Positions 9,632-17,983 of a DNA stretch of 64,000 nucleotides are shown in pieces. Numbering within the stretch: the first letter of the stretch is position 1; every line of letters begins with the position of its first letter. Below the pieces are notes generated by a model. That model searched no databases. It was not told the origin of the DNA and saw nothing but the letters and a program-made list of their open reading frames with translations. Source of the stretch: Caulobacter sp. (GTDB taxonomy: Bacteria > Pseudomonadota > Alphaproteobacteria > Caulobacterales > Caulobacteraceae); NCBI GenBank assembly GCA_030678995.1, contig JAUXTQ010000038.1, positions 1 to 64,000 on the forward strand, read 5' to 3'. The translations under genes and the position numbers were made by a program.

Positions 9632-9636
9632 GCGCC

Positions 9637-10245
9637 ATGACCCCTCGCCCGAAAATGTTGCCGAGCACCAAGGTGAACCTGGAAAAGCTCGACGTGATGC
9701 TGGTGGACGACAATTCCCAGGGGCTCGACATCCTCGCGCAGGTGGTGTCCGGCTTCGGCGTCCGCAGCATCGTCCGCTGCGCCTCCGGAGACGAGGCGAG
9801 GACCCAGCTGCTCAAGGGCGCTTACGACCTTGTCCTCACCGATGCCCAGATGCCGGGGCTGGACGGCTACGAGCTGGCATCCTGGCTGCGCCACAGCGGG
9901 CCCGACCAGAACCGGTTCGTCCCGGTGCTCCTGATCACCGCGCATACGCGGCATTCCGACGTCGCGCGGGCGCGGGATTGCGGCGCCAACTACCTGATCG
10001 CCAAACCGGTAACCCCCAAGACGGTGCTTGAGCGCATCTACTGGGTCGCGCGGGAAGATCGGATATTCGTCGAGAGCGACTCCTACGCCGGCCCCGATCG
10101 CCGGTTCCGACGCGAGGGGCCGCCGCCGGGCATGGCCGGGCGACGTTCCGGCGACCTGTCCGTCGCGGTGGGACATGCCGAGACTCCCAATCTCTCGCAG
10201 GACCAGATCGACTCCCTGATGAAGCCCACGAAGGTGTCCATATGA
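9637..10245 (+). CDS. Response regulator with arginine-rich tail and FliM-like end
   Basis: The protein has 202 residues. Residues about 20-140 are a receiver with the acidic pair in VMLVDDN, acceptor Asp in VLTDAQMPGLDG, Thr in LLITAHT and Lys in YLIAKPVT. A 60-residue extension follows with YAGPDRRFRREGPPPGMAGR and ends LSQDQIDSLMKP. The arginine-rich stretch recalls the tails of the CheY-like c-di-GMP effectors (Cle proteins) of Caulobacter. The position matches CheYIII/CleA, although I cannot confirm orthology. The last segment resembles the N-terminal L-S-Q-x-E-I-D-x-L peptide of FliM. It overlaps cheE by four bases. Confidence 0.85.
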   Translation: MTPRPKMLPSTKVNLEKLDVMLVDDNSQGLDILAQVVSGFGVRSIVRCASGDEARTQLLKGAYDLVLTDAQMPGLDGYELASWLRHSGPDQNRFVPVLLITAHTRHSDVARARDCGANYLIAKPVTPKTVLERIYWVAREDRIFVESDSYAGPDRRFRREGPPPGMAGRRSGDLSVAVGHAETPNLSQDQIDSLMKPTKVSI

Positions 10246-10715
10246 GCCCGGCGCGTCGATATCACGTCCCCAACCGGCTGCGGGCGATGTTGTTCGATGG
10301 GGGAGGAAAGCAAGTCAACGAGGCCCTGGCCGACGCGGAGGCGCGACTGTCGACCCTGGCCGAGGCCTGCGACACGACCGTGCGAAACCTGATCGTCGAG
10401 ATCGAAGCAGCCTTCGGGCCGGCCTCGCGCGGTCGCGAGCGTTCCAGTCCCCGGGACCTCTACGATCTGGTGGCGCGGATCATTGATTCCTCGATCAGCC
10501 AGACCTCCCCGGGACTGTTCGAGATCTGCACCACCTTCTGCGACCTGCTCGACAGCTGCCAGGAGCAGAACCGCTGGGACTGGCCGGCCGTCGATGTCCA
10601 TATCGCCGCCCTGCGCCTGCTGAGCGCCGATGCGTCGCTCCCGGCCACCGCCCGGCTGCGTATCGTCTCCGGCCTCGCCCAATTGCGACGGCGGCGCGCC
10701 GAGGCAGGCGGCTGA
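10242..10715 (+). CDS. cheE: CheE-like chemotaxis accessory protein
   Basis: This 157-residue, mostly helical protein closes operon 1, overlapping the preceding regulator (ATGA). The name follows position in the Caulobacter locus. Its start (RYHVPNRLRAMLFDGGG) parallels that of the last gene in cluster 2 (ARIFTPENRLARVLSSLQG), showing a shared family. No catalytic motif is visible. The stop codon (10713-10715) directly abuts the left end of an IS6-type relic, so the C-terminal residues may not be original. Confidence 0.7.
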   Translation: MSPARRYHVPNRLRAMLFDGGGKQVNEALADAEARLSTLAEACDTTVRNLIVEIEAAFGPASRGRERSSPRDLYDLVARIIDSSISQTSPGLFEICTTFCDLLDSCQEQNRWDWPAVDVHIAALRLLSADASLPATARLRIVSGLAQLRRRRAEAGG

Positions 10716-10802
10716 GTGCTGTCAGTCTAACGCTACCCCTCCGCCACCTCCGGGCCCAGGCTCTCCGGACGTGGGCGGTCGCGACCTCCGCTGCCGGTCC
10801 CC
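10716..10802 (+). mobile_element. IS6-family relic: left end joined to transposase tail
   Basis: GTGCTGTCAGTCTAACGCTA (10716-10735) is identical to the left terminus of the element at 63102. It is joined directly to about 60 bases that encode LRHLRAQALRTWAVATSAA. That peptide is the counterpart of the transposase C-terminus LRYLRAKSHRTWAGATAAA in the full copy. All intervening transposase sequence is deleted and no right end is seen. Confidence 0.8.
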
Positions 10803-10917
10803 ACAGGCCTAACCCAACCCTCCCGAGTCCGCTTGGTCCGGACGTCCTTGGGCTAGAGTTCGGCTCGCGGTCGGCAGCCCTGGAGCGCCACCTCGTCGGT
10901 CAAGACCAGCCGCAAGG

Positions 10918-11045
10918 CGGTTCCTGACGGTCGACGCGGCTGTCTGCAACACCTTCTACACGGCCCGGCATCCGACCCGTCGGCCAACATTCAAGGTGCT
11001 CCGAGCCGAAGCGTTCGAGGCGTGATCACGGGCGACCTGGGCCTG
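10918..11045 (+). pseudogene. IS6-family transposase C-terminal fragment
   Basis: In-frame translation gives RFLTVDAAVCNTFYTARHPT and then LRAEAFEA, a TGA stop where Trp is expected, and SRAT. This matches the conserved end of IS6-group transposases (AAVxNTFN-QRHL-LRAEA-x-x-W). It differs from the neighbouring relic at 10716 and so derives from another copy or a related element. It overlaps the 3' end of the leftward S9 peptidase gene. Confidence 0.7.
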
Positions 11046-13095
11046 GAATTCGGCCGGGCCGGGATTGTTTCAGTCCCGACCGGTCAACCAGACTACAGCC
11101 CTTTTTCACCAAGCCGGGCCACACGCGAGGTCCGGAAGCGCGGACAGTAACATCGTCGCCCAACATCTGTGCAAGGAACCGGTCGGTAAGTCCGGCAACA
11201 GACTGGGTAACCGGCCCACCATCGAGTCCATGGCCCTGACCTGGCGCGACATAGTAACTAAATGGCTTGCCCAGGGTGCAGAGCTTGGCGGCATAAGCGT
11301 TTACGCTGCGAACGGGGACCTTCGCGTCGCGATCTCCAGCAAGGAGCAGCACGGGTCGGTGCAGGCGGTTCGCCATCGCCATCGGTGATTGCGCGCCCAG
11401 TCGCCGCATCGCGGGAGCGTTGGCGATATCCAGGCCCAGGTGAGCAAACGATGTGCGGAGGCTAAGACCAGCATCATCGCCTTGTTCGGCCATTGCCTGG
11501 TACCGGGCCACCCATGCCATGTCGGCGGGCGGAACCATGGCCACGGCCCCGCGAAATCGGTCTGGCCACAGAGTTGTCGCCATCAGGGCGGCATAGCCTC
11601 CGAACGAGGCTCCCATGATCGCCATCCGGTCGCCGTCGGCCTCTCCCCGCGCGACGAGCCAGTCGGCGCTTTCCCGGAGATCGCGCAGCACCCGGCCGTC
11701 ACCGAGATCGTCACCGGCAGCCAGCATGTAGCGTTGGCCATAGCCCCGGCTTGCGCGGAACTGCGGCTCGACCACCAGATATCCTTGCGCGGCAAGCCGG
11801 GCGGCCGTGGAACTATAGCCCGGCGGCGAGATACTCCACGGCCCTCCGTGAACCAATACGACCAGGGGCCGCGGTGTCCGGGCCGCACCGGCCGGGCGTG
11901 TGACATAGGCAAATATGCGCATGCCATCGGAGGCGGCGAATGACTCCAGACGGCGGCGTGGCAAGGCCGGCGATAACATCGCCTTCCGGCGATGTGGGAA
12001 GGCGGGGCGCCAGTTCGCCCCGTCGTCATCGGCGAGTTCCCACTCAAACGCCGCGTGGCGGCCGTCGCGCGTCCCGACAAGCCAGCGGCCCTGCGCATGA
12101 CCGGCCACCCGGATCTCGCTCGTATCCGGATGACGCCGGGCAAGCGCCGCAAGCAACCGGCGGGCCGCAGGCGTCGCTTCGACCGCTCGCCCACCGGCAT
12201 AAGGGATATGCAGAAGCTCCGGCGTGCGGGTGACCGGATCGATCACGACACCTTCGCCATCTCCCGTCGCAAGTGGATCGCGGGCGACCAGCCGAAGCGG
12301 CCCGGTTCCGTTCATACGGTACAGGCCGTCAAGATTGGCGCCGGCCGATGTCAGCAGATAGAGCGTTCCGCGCTGATCCACCGAGACAAGACTGCACCGC
12401 TCCAGCGGACGGCACTGATAGCGCCTCTCCAATTTGCCAGATGGATCCAACCGGCTGATTTCGACCTGGTTCTGCCCGACCAGGCGCAGCCAGACAGCCC
12501 CGTCCCGAGCCGTGATCGCGCTGCTTACACGGCGGTCCCCGGCCCAGAGTTCTTCGGTGCGGCCACCGGGGTACAGGCGCAGGAGCGCGAAGCGATCGAC
12601 CTGCCCGTCACCGTCGCTATCGTCCTCGACGGCGACCAGGGCGGCGGCTCGCCAGGCATCGACGCCCAGATACCGGCGGCCCGTCACACCGCCGAGCTGC
12701 GTGATGATGCCTGACCCGGTCCTGTTGGATGTGGTCAGGGACATCAGCTTGCCAGGGGCGACCAGGAACAACCATTCGCCATCCGACGACCAGGCGAGAT
12801 CGGTCGCGTCCGTGCGCCGCAGCAACCTTCTGGCGGCGCCGACCCATTCCGCCAGCCAGAGGCTCGAGCCTGCCGCATCGCTTTCGATCCAGGCGTGGCG
12901 GAGGCCGTCCGGGGACAGCGCGATCGCCGCGACAGGGTCGGCCGGCGCCTGGGGCCTGGGCGGGACCCGCGCCGCGTCTTCGACAGCCGACGGCCTCGGC
13001 ACGGTCGGGGCGGACATGCGCATGGCGAGCCCTCCAGCCAGGAGTCCAATCAGGGCAAGACCCGCCAAAGCCGCCGACCATCGCCAGCTCAGCAT
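11026..13095 (-). CDS. S9 family (prolyl oligopeptidase-type) serine peptidase
   Basis: The protein has 689 residues. A single N-terminal hydrophobic segment (AALAGLALIGLLAGGLAM) suggests a membrane anchor or signal. Residues about 60-410 look like a beta-propeller (SPDG, LAWSSDGEWLFL). The C-terminal alpha/beta hydrolase has nucleophile Ser in MGASFGGYAA, the Asp in LLAGDRDAKVP and the His in GQGHGLDG. It should cleave short peptides outside the cytoplasm. It is the last gene of a GntR-ABC-permease operon; its ATG overlaps the permease stop. The final 45 residues run into IS6 relic sequence, so the native end probably lay nearer FLAQMLG. A peptide-maturation or clearing role for the transporter is inferred. 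Confidence 0.88.
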   Translation of the reverse strand: MLSWRWSAALAGLALIGLLAGGLAMRMSAPTVPRPSAVEDAARVPPRPQAPADPVAAIALSPDGLRHAWIESDAAGSSLWLAEWVGAARRLLRRTDATDLAWSSDGEWLFLVAPGKLMSLTTSNRTGSGIITQLGGVTGRRYLGVDAWRAAALVAVEDDSDGDGQVDRFALLRLYPGGRTEELWAGDRRVSSAITARDGAVWLRLVGQNQVEISRLDPSGKLERRYQCRPLERCSLVSVDQRGTLYLLTSAGANLDGLYRMNGTGPLRLVARDPLATGDGEGVVIDPVTRTPELLHIPYAGGRAVEATPAARRLLAALARRHPDTSEIRVAGHAQGRWLVGTRDGRHAAFEWELADDDGANWRPAFPHRRKAMLSPALPRRRLESFAASDGMRIFAYVTRPAGAARTPRPLVVLVHGGPWSISPPGYSSTAARLAAQGYLVVEPQFRASRGYGQRYMLAAGDDLGDGRVLRDLRESADWLVARGEADGDRMAIMGASFGGYAALMATTLWPDRFRGAVAMVPPADMAWVARYQAMAEQGDDAGLSLRTSFAHLGLDIANAPAMRRLGAQSPMAMANRLHRPVLLLAGDRDAKVPVRSVNAYAAKLCTLGKPFSYYVAPGQGHGLDGGPVTQSVAGLTDRFLAQMLGDDVTVRASGPRVWPGLVKKGCSLVDRSGLKQSRPGRIPGPGRP

Positions 13096-14864
13096 GACGT
13101 CTTGCGCCTGTGCAGCAGCAGGAACGCGATCAGCATGGGCGGACCAAGGAAAAGGGCCGCGATCACCCAAATGACCCGCTCGCGCCGATCGGTCAGGACG
13201 CGTCCGCCGCGCCACCACGCCCCCAGCGCCGACAGGATGTGCAGCAGCAATGCCAGGGCAAGGATGCTCGAAGGCGCCGCGCGTGGCCCTGTATCCGCCA
13301 TGACATTGGGTGGGCCGAACGCGCCGCGCAGTGCCGCCGCTCCGGACGTGAGAAGCGGGGCAAACCACAAGTCTGCGTGGCGCATAATAGCGGGATAGTC
13401 CGGATCGAGGGGGCGACGGAGCACCGGGGTCACGCGGCCTGCCTCGACGAGCCAGAGTTGCTGCTCGGGCTGGCTCCTTCCTTCCGCGCTGCGCTGGCCA
13501 TAGGTGAAAGACACCAGGTAGCCGTCGAGCAGCTCGAGCATGTCGATCCGCACAAGCGCGCCGGGCGGGCCGGCCAGATCGACCGTGCCGAGCGGTGGCA
13601 GGTTGCCGTCGCCATGCCGCATGACCCGGCCGTCATAGACCCGCAAGGCATGGTCGGACAGGATCGCAAGCTGGTCCCAGGCGGGCTGCGGTGGCGCGAT
13701 CAGCCGTTCACCCGCCGGAAGCGTTATCCGGTCGCTGAAGCGGCTCGACTGCGCCTCGTACTGGAGGATCCGGTTCCCCGCGATGATCGTCTGACCATCT
13801 CCGGCCACCAGAGGCGGGACCGGCAGGGGCGGTGGCGACAGCTCGGGTTTCCAGGGTCTACGGGTCGCCATGCTGGTCGCGGCATAGCGCATGGTGTCGT
13901 GACTGAAGCTCCAGACGAGGCGGGAAACGTCATCCTCGATGGTGCTGTCACCCGGGCTTGTCAGGCTGAAGCGCGCTGTTGCATCGCGCAGTTCCGGGAC
14001 GATTGTGACGACCTCAGAAAGACCCGCCTGTTCGGACCAGAAGCGATTCCGCTCGGAGGGCCGCGACGCGAGCCCGCTGGCCATCAGGGCGGCGCCGTCA
14101 GCTCGCATCGCCTCGACAAGGCCACCCGTGGGCGGGACGCCGTTCAGCGGATGATTGCCAACAAGCATCATCCCGATCTGGAGCGCGAAACGCAGGGCAA
14201 ACGTCCCGACGACGCCGATGGCCAGAGCCGCCACGAACGAGGTGGCCATTCTACGCGGCAGGCGATCGGGGGCTGTCCGATCCGGGCGAAAATCTCCCAG
14301 CGCCAAAAGGAAGGCGATCCCGGCCGCCAGCACCTGCAGGCCCGCCGCGGCCGGGCCGGAAGCCTGTGCCTGATAAAGCCAGACCAGCAGGATCGTGGCG
14401 GTGAACGCCAGTCGCGGCGGGCCCAGGCGAAGGTGAACGCCGAGCAGGTATCCGGTGGCGCCCACCGCCCAGGCGACCAACGGGAAAAGCAGATGGCGGC
14501 TCTCCACGCCTTGCCCGGCCGTGATGTCATGAAATGGAAGAAGCAAGGCAACCGGAAGCGCGACCGCGACGCACGTCAGGGCCAGACCGGTGAGCAGCAA
14601 CGCGGCCCCGATCCGGCGCGGCGCGACCGGACGATGAAGCAGGTCGATCCAGGCTGCCTGGCGGGCATAGGCGGATACCTGGTAGAGGCCGAACGCCGTC
14701 CCGAGCAGAGCCAGTATCCCCAGGTAGACCTGATAAACGATCGCCTGCTGCTGCAGCGGATCCGCAACCCGATCGGCGAACAACAACCAGCCCAGATGCA
14801 GCAGGCCGAGGACAAGCGCCCAGCGGTGAAACCGCAGCCATTCCGCTCTAATGAGGCCCCACAT
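13089..14864 (-). CDS. ABC-type permease with a large extracytoplasmic domain
   Basis: The protein has 591 residues. Roughly six or seven hydrophobic segments fill residues 15-245 (for example ILALLGTAFGLYQVSA, LALTCVAVALPVALLL). A soluble region of about 280 residues (245-525) with beta-rich character follows (ILQYEAQSSRFSDRITL, LRVYDGRVM). Two further transmembrane helices close the protein (ILALALLLHILSALGAWW, VIWVIAALFLGPPMLIAFL). It is the membrane partner of the ATPase encoded just upstream, 12 bases away. The embedded soluble domain is not typical of ABC-2 permeases and I cannot assign it. Substrate unknown. Confidence 0.75.
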   Translation of the reverse strand: MWGLIRAEWLRFHRWALVLGLLHLGWLLFADRVADPLQQQAIVYQVYLGILALLGTAFGLYQVSAYARQAAWIDLLHRPVAPRRIGAALLLTGLALTCVAVALPVALLLPFHDITAGQGVESRHLLFPLVAWAVGATGYLLGVHLRLGPPRLAFTATILLVWLYQAQASGPAAAGLQVLAAGIAFLLALGDFRPDRTAPDRLPRRMATSFVAALAIGVVGTFALRFALQIGMMLVGNHPLNGVPPTGGLVEAMRADGAALMASGLASRPSERNRFWSEQAGLSEVVTIVPELRDATARFSLTSPGDSTIEDDVSRLVWSFSHDTMRYAATSMATRRPWKPELSPPPLPVPPLVAGDGQTIIAGNRILQYEAQSSRFSDRITLPAGERLIAPPQPAWDQLAILSDHALRVYDGRVMRHGDGNLPPLGTVDLAGPPGALVRIDMLELLDGYLVSFTYGQRSAEGRSQPEQQLWLVEAGRVTPVLRRPLDPDYPAIMRHADLWFAPLLTSGAAALRGAFGPPNVMADTGPRAAPSSILALALLLHILSALGAWWRGGRVLTDRRERVIWVIAALFLGPPMLIAFLLLHRRKTSC

Positions 14865-14876
14865 CGCCGTCCCCCT

Positions 14877-15782
14877 TCAGTTCGGCGCCGCGTGGCCGGC
14901 GGACAGGAATGCGCTGACGGCCTGATCGAGGTTGACGCGCTGTTGCCTGATGGAGAGCGCGCCCGCCGCCTTGAGCCAGTTTCCAAAGCCATCGCCCTGA
15001 TCGAGAACGAGGTAGTGGAACAGCCCGTCCAGGCGCCGCACCTGCAGCAGACCCGGGATGCTCGCCGGATCTGGCCCCTTGAAGGGCATGTCGGCGATCC
15101 AGAGCCGAACCCGCTCGGTAAAGTCGTCGGGCGCGGAATAGTTCGCGAGTTTGCCGCGCTCGAGAATGATCAGCGTGTCGGCAAGCCGCTCGATCTCGTC
15201 CATCTGATGCGAGCAGTAGATGATCGTGGCGTCTTCGGCCTGGGCGCTGTGGATGAGCGCCTCCATGAAGGCGCGTTTGGCGACGACGTCGAGACCCAGT
15301 GTCGGCTCGTCCAGAATCAGCAAGTCGGGCTGGCGTGCCAGTGCGATGGCCAGACTGAAGCCGGCGCGCTCCCCTCGCGACAATTCGCGCACGCGCGCTG
15401 AGCGGGAGACGGCGAAATAGCCAAGCACCCTGCTCAGGACGGCTTCGTCCCAGCGAGGGTAGAGCGACCGTTGCATCGCGATGAGGGATTTGAGCCGCAG
15501 CCAGGCCGGGAGTGTATGGGCATCGTTCACATAGCCCACCCGACCTCGAAGCGCGGGTGTCAGGTGATGAGACGGTGAGCCAAGCAGCATCGACTCCCCG
15601 GCGTCTGGCGCCTGGAATCCCAGGACGACGCGGAAAAGGGTCGACTTTCCCGCGCCGTTGGCGCCGACGATGGCATGAATGCCCTCCCTCGGGATCGCGA
15701 GGGTGAGACTGTCCAGCGCCCGCTTCCGGCCATAGCAGTGCGTAAGCGCGCGCGTTTCGAGGACGTTGTCGGTGTGCGCCAT
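14877..15782 (-). CDS. ABC transporter ATP-binding protein
   Basis: This 301-residue ATPase has Walker A VGANGAGKST, signature RELSRGERAG (variant of LSGGQ), Walker B LLILDEPTLGLD and the H-loop IYCSHQMDE. The C-terminal 80 residues are a regulatory extension as seen in ABC-2 type ATPases linked to GntR/YtrA regulators. Its ATG overlaps the stop of the GntR gene (TGATG) and the permease follows. It likely energises export by the downstream membrane protein. Confidence 0.92.
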   Translation of the reverse strand: MAHTDNVLETRALTHCYGRKRALDSLTLAIPREGIHAIVGANGAGKSTLFRVVLGFQAPDAGESMLLGSPSHHLTPALRGRVGYVNDAHTLPAWLRLKSLIAMQRSLYPRWDEAVLSRVLGYFAVSRSARVRELSRGERAGFSLAIALARQPDLLILDEPTLGLDVVAKRAFMEALIHSAQAEDATIIYCSHQMDEIERLADTLIILERGKLANYSAPDDFTERVRLWIADMPFKGPDPASIPGLLQVRRLDGLFHYLVLDQGDGFGNWLKAAGALSIRQQRVNLDQAVSAFLSAGHAAPN

Positions 15783-16192
15783 CACGCCACCCTGCGCGCG
15801 TCGAGATCCTGGAGCGCCGCGGTAACCGCGGCCAGGGCGATCGAGGGTGGAAGATCGATCTCCACAATGGTCGCCACGAAGGCGCCGACCGCCTCGTCCA
15901 GCCGTCGCCGCCGTTCGGTCTGTGACAGGCGCCCCTGCTGTCCCGCCACGAACATTCCCTGCCCATGCTGCCCTTGAAGCCAGCCCTCGCTCGCCAGGTC
16001 CGAATAGGCCCGCGCCACGGTATTGCTGTTGACGAGCAACTGGCTGGCCAGCGCCCTTACGCTGGGAAGCCGCGCGCCGTGCCCAAGTTCGCCGGTGGTG
16101 ATGGCCAACCGGATCTGGTCGGCTATCTGCCGCACGATCGGGCGCGGGCCACCGGGAGCGAGCACGATCGCCAGGGGAGTTGCTCGGGACAT
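15782..16192 (-). CDS. GntR-family (YtrA-type) transcriptional regulator
   Basis: This 136-residue protein has an N-terminal winged helix (PIVRQIADQIRLAITTGELG, LPSVRALASQLLVNSNTVAR) and only a short helical C-terminus. This is the architecture of the YtrA subfamily that controls adjacent ABC transporter operons. ATG 16192 is preceded by AGAGG on its strand. A near-perfect palindrome lies 15 bases upstream, so it probably represses its own operon until a signal, often a membrane-active compound in this subfamily, releases it. Confidence 0.9.
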   Translation of the reverse strand: MSRATPLAIVLAPGGPRPIVRQIADQIRLAITTGELGHGARLPSVRALASQLLVNSNTVARAYSDLASEGWLQGQHGQGMFVAGQQGRLSQTERRRRLDEAVGAFVATIVEIDLPPSIALAAVTAALQDLDARRVA

Positions 16193-16206
16193 CTGGCCTC
16201 TCGAGA

Positions 16207-16239
16207 TGTAAGTGTACCATGACACATGGTACACTTACA
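16207..16239. promoter_or_regulatory. Palindromic operator of the GntR-ABC operon
   Basis: Two 15-base arms, TGTAAGTGTACCATG (16207-16221) and CATGGTACACTTACA (16225-16239), are perfect inverted repeats around a three-base spacer. The GTGTAC/GTACAC core resembles YtrA-type operators, and the site sits just upstream of the gntR start. It is the presumed autoregulatory site. Confidence 0.85.
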
Positions 16240-16483
16240 CCGCCCCAAGGCGACTGTCACCCCACATGCTGGTTTCCCAGTGCGTTGCGGCGAGCCCGGG
16301 TTTGGCGGATGAGCGAGGCTTGGCCCCGTGGCAGACGCTTCGAAAATCGCTGCTTCGAACTGCATCGCCGCCGCATGCGTCGATGCCCGCTATTCCCTGC
16401 ACCGTTGGCTCGGCGTGCCGACGGCCCCCTCAAGTCCGGGGCTCCACTGTTCCTGTGGCTGACGACCGATCGGCGGAATCAAG

Positions 16484-16792
16484 TCAGCTGCATGGCTTGG
16501 TGCCGCAGACCGCCAGTCCGGAGCGTTGCGCGGCTTCAAGGTCTTGCCGGTCGGTGCGGGTGCGTTCGTCCCACTCCGCGCGGGTCATGCAGATGCGACT
16601 CGGAACGCGCCTGCCGATGACGGGCTGCGTTTTGCAGATTCGCTGAGCCGGATCCTTTTTCGCGGCAGGGGCTGCCACGGCGGCGGGGTTTGGCGAGGGT
16701 GCGGGCGCCGGCTCTTCGGCGGCGGCGATGCCAATGGAAATGATCGCCGAGAGAGTCGCGGCGAGCGAAAGCGGGGTTAGATGGCGGTTCAT
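16484..16792 (-). CDS. Small secreted cysteine-containing protein
   Basis: The protein has 102 residues. An N-terminal signal peptide (LTPLSLAATLSAIISIGIAA) is followed by an Ala/Pro linker. The mature domain has the pattern RICKTQPVIGRRVPSRICMT, a conserved Cys pair within an R-x-x-S-R-I-C motif, then a helix TRAEWDERT and a C-terminal CGTKPC. Similar small periplasmic proteins occur in caulobacters and sphingomonads; their function is unknown to me. ATG 16792 is chosen because it directly precedes the signal peptide. It is divergent from the AraC gene. Confidence 0.7.
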   Translation of the reverse strand: MNRHLTPLSLAATLSAIISIGIAAAEEPAPAPSPNPAAVAAPAAKKDPAQRICKTQPVIGRRVPSRICMTRAEWDERTRTDRQDLEAAQRSGLAVCGTKPCS

Positions 16793-16972
16793 GACGAGTG
16801 TCCGTTGGCTTGGCGCGCGGCGTCCTGGATCGCCCAGGGCGCCGTACAACCTCATTCTCACGTTCATTTCGAACTGATACGTGACCGCGTCGATGTGCCT
16901 TATCGTCTGAGATGTGTCTTCTCCGGCAGGACGCCTGGCCGGGGCGGACTTTGCGTCGTCTATGCAAAGGAG

Positions 16973-17878
16973 ATGATCCTGGACACCGTTCTTGACGCCA
17001 TCGACGTGTCACTGGAGCCGTTCGCCCTGTGCGAGATCAGGGGCGAGGCGTCGCTGGGGCTCGGCTGCAGACCCCATGCCGTCCTCCACTACGTGATCGC
17101 CGGGGAGGGCAGGGTCACCGTCGATGGCTGGCCGCCCATCCCAACCCGGGCCGGTTCGATCGTCCTGGTTCCGGCGTTCGCCGCGCACAGTCTCCACGGG
17201 TCCGGAACAGGGCTGGGCACGCTACCCAGCTGCCGACCGCTGGAGATTTCCATCGAGCACGTCCGGGCCGGTGACGGCGACGGGGTCCTGGTGGCGATCT
17301 GTGGGCGTATCGGGATCGTCTATCGGGGTCTTGGCGGGGCCATGGACCTGCTCCGCGCGCCGCTGGTCGAGCATCTGGACCCCGGCGACCGGGTGCGCAG
17401 CGCCCTGGAGGATCTGGTCGCGGAGCTGGCGTCTCCGACCATCGGCACCCGCGCGCTGGCGCGCAGTCTGTTGCTCCAGTGCGTCATTCTGCTGCTTCGC
17501 CGTCGGCTTCTGGCTGGCGACCGGTCCCTTGTCTGGATGCAGGGCCTGTCCGACGAGGCGTTGTGGGGCGCGTTGAGGGTCATGCTGGACCAGCCGGGGC
17601 GGGAGCACACCCTGGACTCGCTGGCCGAGCTGGCCGGCATGAGCCGCGCGACGTTCGCCGCCCGCTTCCGCACCGCCTACGAAGGCGGGCCGATCGAACT
17701 GCTCCGGGGCATCCGGATGCGGCGCGCGGCCGAACTGCTGATGACGACGGACTGGCCGATCAAGCGCATCGCGGCGGCGGTGGGGTACGAAAGCCGTACC
17801 TACTTCTCCAGAGCCTTCAGGGACCAGCACGGGCAGCCGCCCGACGCGTTCCGCCGGCGCATCACCGCTACGGCTTGA
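16973..17878 (+). CDS. AraC-family transcriptional regulator with cupin domain
   Basis: This 301-residue regulator has an N-terminal cupin-type ligand domain (HAVLHYVIAGEGRVTVDGWP; GSIVLVPAFAAHSL) and a C-terminal pair of AraC helix-turn-helix motifs. These are HTLDSLAELAGMSRATFAAR and IKRIAAAVGYESRTYFSRAF, with the family signature ending PPDAFRR. ATG 16973 follows AAAGGAG closely; the frame continues upstream without a better start. The AraC cupin_6 group often controls adjacent oxidoreductase or stress genes. The neighbouring TetR gene begins after an operator-like site, so the two may be independent. Confidence 0.88.
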   Translation: MILDTVLDAIDVSLEPFALCEIRGEASLGLGCRPHAVLHYVIAGEGRVTVDGWPPIPTRAGSIVLVPAFAAHSLHGSGTGLGTLPSCRPLEISIEHVRAGDGDGVLVAICGRIGIVYRGLGGAMDLLRAPLVEHLDPGDRVRSALEDLVAELASPTIGTRALARSLLLQCVILLLRRRLLAGDRSLVWMQGLSDEALWGALRVMLDQPGREHTLDSLAELAGMSRATFAARFRTAYEGGPIELLRGIRMRRAAELLMTTDWPIKRIAAAVGYESRTYFSRAFRDQHGQPPDAFRRRITATA

Positions 17879-17880
17879 CG

Positions 17881-17900
17881 TTAACCGAACGATCGGTAAA
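17881..17900. promoter_or_regulatory. TetR-type operator (copy 1)
   Basis: TTAACCGAACGATCGGTAAA contains the arms ACCGA and TCGGT separated by four bases. The same arms recur before the genes at 19320 and 21987. It lies about 85 bases upstream of the tetR start at 17984, so autoregulation is likely. Confidence 0.75.
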
Positions 17901-17983
17901 GTACGAGGTCGGCCCTGATGGCGAGAGTCTATGGAGACTTGGCCGTCCGTCAGGCAAACCGAGCCGAGAGACCAGGAGCACCC

